Below, piece after piece: positions 62,143 to 64,000 of a stretch of 64,000 bases of DNA. Position 1 is the first letter of the stretch, and the number at the start of each line of letters is the position of its first letter. Where the stretch lies: positions 1,054,001-1,118,000 of the forward strand of contig JAZARR010000185.1 of the NCBI GenBank assembly GCA_037389465.1, given 5' to 3'. The notes under the pieces are model-generated. The model had not been told where the DNA came from. It did no database searches and saw only the letters and a program-made list of their open reading frames with translations. The stretch comes from Baylisascaris procyonis (lineage: Eukaryota > Nematoda > Chromadorea > Rhabditida > Ascarididae). The position numbers and the translations under genes are program-made.

Positions 62143-63833
62143 CTACAAACATTTACCTTTTAGTGGCTGTTTTTCACTGATTTCAGGTGATTTTTGCATT
62201 TTACGCTCAAATGTAATGAAAAAAATAAGTGCACCAATCACCAATAAAAGCACTAAATTTGCACCGAACGATATCATTAGCATACGATTGTCAGCATCGC
62301 CATTAATAGCGCTCAAATTTTGATTTGTGGGCATAGTCGAATATTTCGTGTTTTTATTCTTCTGTCGAGTTGATTTTGTCGGTAAACTTCCTGCACAAGC
62401 TTCACGAACGGTACGTAATTGTCGATTTGCTTCACATCCACTGCTACGTTCAAGATCACGATACAGTTCCAAATTTTCCATATTCCATTCATAAACTTGT
62501 TGACAATGTTCCATCTTTTCACGTTTCATTCGTTCAACACCCCAAGCGGCAACTTTCCGACGAAGTTCCGATGAACTGCAAGAGGAAATTTTGATTCGGT
62601 GTTTGTAAGTCAACAATCTTAGGCAACGTCCGGATCTAGTTTCAAATGTTGTGGAAGTGAGACAATGATCGAAAACAGCAAAGAATTTGGCATTGACATA
62701 TAAGCATATGGAAACAACAATTTATCACACATGTCACTAAAAAAGGAAAAACGCGCCAGAAGGGCTGGCATGTCACGCGCTTTTGCATTCCACCGATCCC
62801 ACGAACCGCTTTCACGGGGTTATAAACAAAAAGTAAAACATACAGGGTAATGCCTCATTATTTTTTTCTCTGTCGAATGTTTAACATGCACATGCTTTTG
62901 CATTTACCGCCCCGACAACAAAATAAAACAAAAAGATTCATTTTTTTCTTCCGGCAGGCGTAAAATAAAATCCAACGAGTGTGAAATATAAAGTACATGC
63001 AAATTTTTTCCCGCCTCAGAGCTCATTTTGGAAACGATGGATGAACATGCAACACAACATGATAAGTGTGCAATGCATACACCAATTTCTTTAATCTAGC
63101 TTCAGCGACTCTCAACTTGAAGCTGTCAAACAGACAGACGCAGAAAGGCATGCGCAGACAAAGCGCAAACATGTCCATATAAGGCGTTTTTGCAACGCAA
63201 ATTCATAAAAGCACATAAAAAAGACCAGTAGAAGGCTAAGAAAAGAATAGTCTAAAATAAACAATCTGAACTTAAAAACGACTAGCACCAGCACAGTTGA
63301 AGAAATAATAGACATAATTTATTAGAGAATGAATTATTTCAAAGAGTAAGTACAGGATGAGTAAATTAAAAAGAAATTTTCGTATCAGAGATGTAGTTAT
63401 AGATGATAGGCGGCCGCCCTAATCCTGACAAGTCGAAAATTTTCTGCTTAGAGGATGTCGGTTTCCGATGAGTAAGATAAGGAAAATGCCGTAGGTTTAT
63501 TGATTTCGCTGAATCATTTTTAAGTCTTAAGTACTACGTGATGAATTCGTATATCTTGTCAAAGAAAAAGCACTCGCTGTGCGCAATATTTTCTGTTAGC
63601 TATCAGCAGAAGTCAATTTAAGACAGTAAAATAGCTAGTAAAAACTTTTTTCTTTTGCTGACCTGGTCCATTGAAAAAATTCTTTTTCTCTTTTTGCTGA
63701 CCTGCTCATTCAAACCAATAAATAAATATGCTTACCTGTTTCTCAAGTGAACATTCCACATGAAAGGAGTGCACGGTTCCCGGTGCCATAATGGTAGCGT
63801 TATAAGTGTGTCCAATACTTGATGGATCAATTC
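62143..63833 (-). CDS. Unidentified single-pass membrane protein, 3' part
   Basis: The last exon (62575-62143) follows a strong TTTCCTCTTGCAG acceptor in phase 2. It encodes about 143 residues to TAG. A charged helical region has three spaced Cys ([18 protein letters not shown]). A polar linker with Asn and Ser follows. One hydrophobic segment comes next ([20 protein letters not shown]), then a basic cytosolic-type tail. A GGTAAATG near the stop could be a further donor. An upstream exon at 63833-63736 ends CAG|GTAAGC and is open in two frames. The frame starting ELIHQVL links directly in phase. The frame starting [10 protein letters not shown] has codon use more like the neighbouring genes but would need another exon in between. 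The gene continues beyond the right edge. I do not recognise the family. A type I membrane orientation is inferred only. Confidence 0.55.
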
Positions 63834-64000
63834 CTTGAAGGATCGATCAATTAACAAAAACATTTCATCGCAGAAATGTAGCCGCTCAAATTATGGACAA
63901 GGATAGCATGGGATTTAGATGTATTTTTAGTTGGTGATCGTATCTCTCTGAATTTCTCAACTTAGTCAACCATTTTACTGCATAGTACTTTTTTGACGAA

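Overview
The window looks like nuclear DNA from a nematode. It is AT-rich. Its genes are broken into short exons of about 30 to 290 bases, separated by introns of 50 to 2,700 bases with GT/AG ends and mostly T-rich TTTCAG-like acceptors. The encoded proteins align best with animal families. A spirurid (clade III, filaria-like) worm would fit, but the species cannot be fixed from the sequence alone. I see no virus, plasmid, bacterial operon, CRISPR array, rRNA gene or intact tRNA gene.

Layout from left to right. (1) Positions 158-7044, plus strand: the C-terminal 360 residues of Integrator subunit 8, in nine exons, with the 5' part outside the window. (2) 9425-13358, minus strand: a complete five-exon classical protein-tyrosine phosphatase, tail-to-tail with INTS8, with a possible alternative last exon at 8283-8489. 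(3) 19847-20812, plus strand: a two-exon PMP3/UPF0057 membrane proteolipid whose intron carries a 76-base (TA)n tract. (4) About 22199-24704, minus strand: dense exon-like open frames, probably an unrecognised multi-exon gene with an unresolved structure. (5) 25546-41960, minus strand: a complete 14-exon NHE/NHX-type Na+/H+ exchanger of 681 residues, the largest gene here. (6) 42-54.7 kb: mostly non-coding, with several weaker small-gene candidates. The best is a secreted peptide precursor at 53294-54120. (7) 54.7-62.1 kb: essentially empty apart from repeats. (8) 62143-63833, minus strand: the 3' end of an unidentified single-pass membrane protein that runs off the right edge.

For the four main genes the exon boundaries were set by three things: conserved protein segments, GT/AG signals, and codon phase that stays consistent across every junction. 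INTS8, the phosphatase and the exchanger all join into open frames of the expected size. The genes do not form an obvious pathway. They include a nuclear RNA-processing subunit, a cytoplasmic phosphatase and two membrane proteins concerned with ions or membrane potential. The unusual material is mostly non-protein: a perfect 20-bp hairpin, a perfect 26-bp palindrome, a TGCA-saturated block, a nested hairpin downstream of the PMP3 gene, and tRNA-like fragments.
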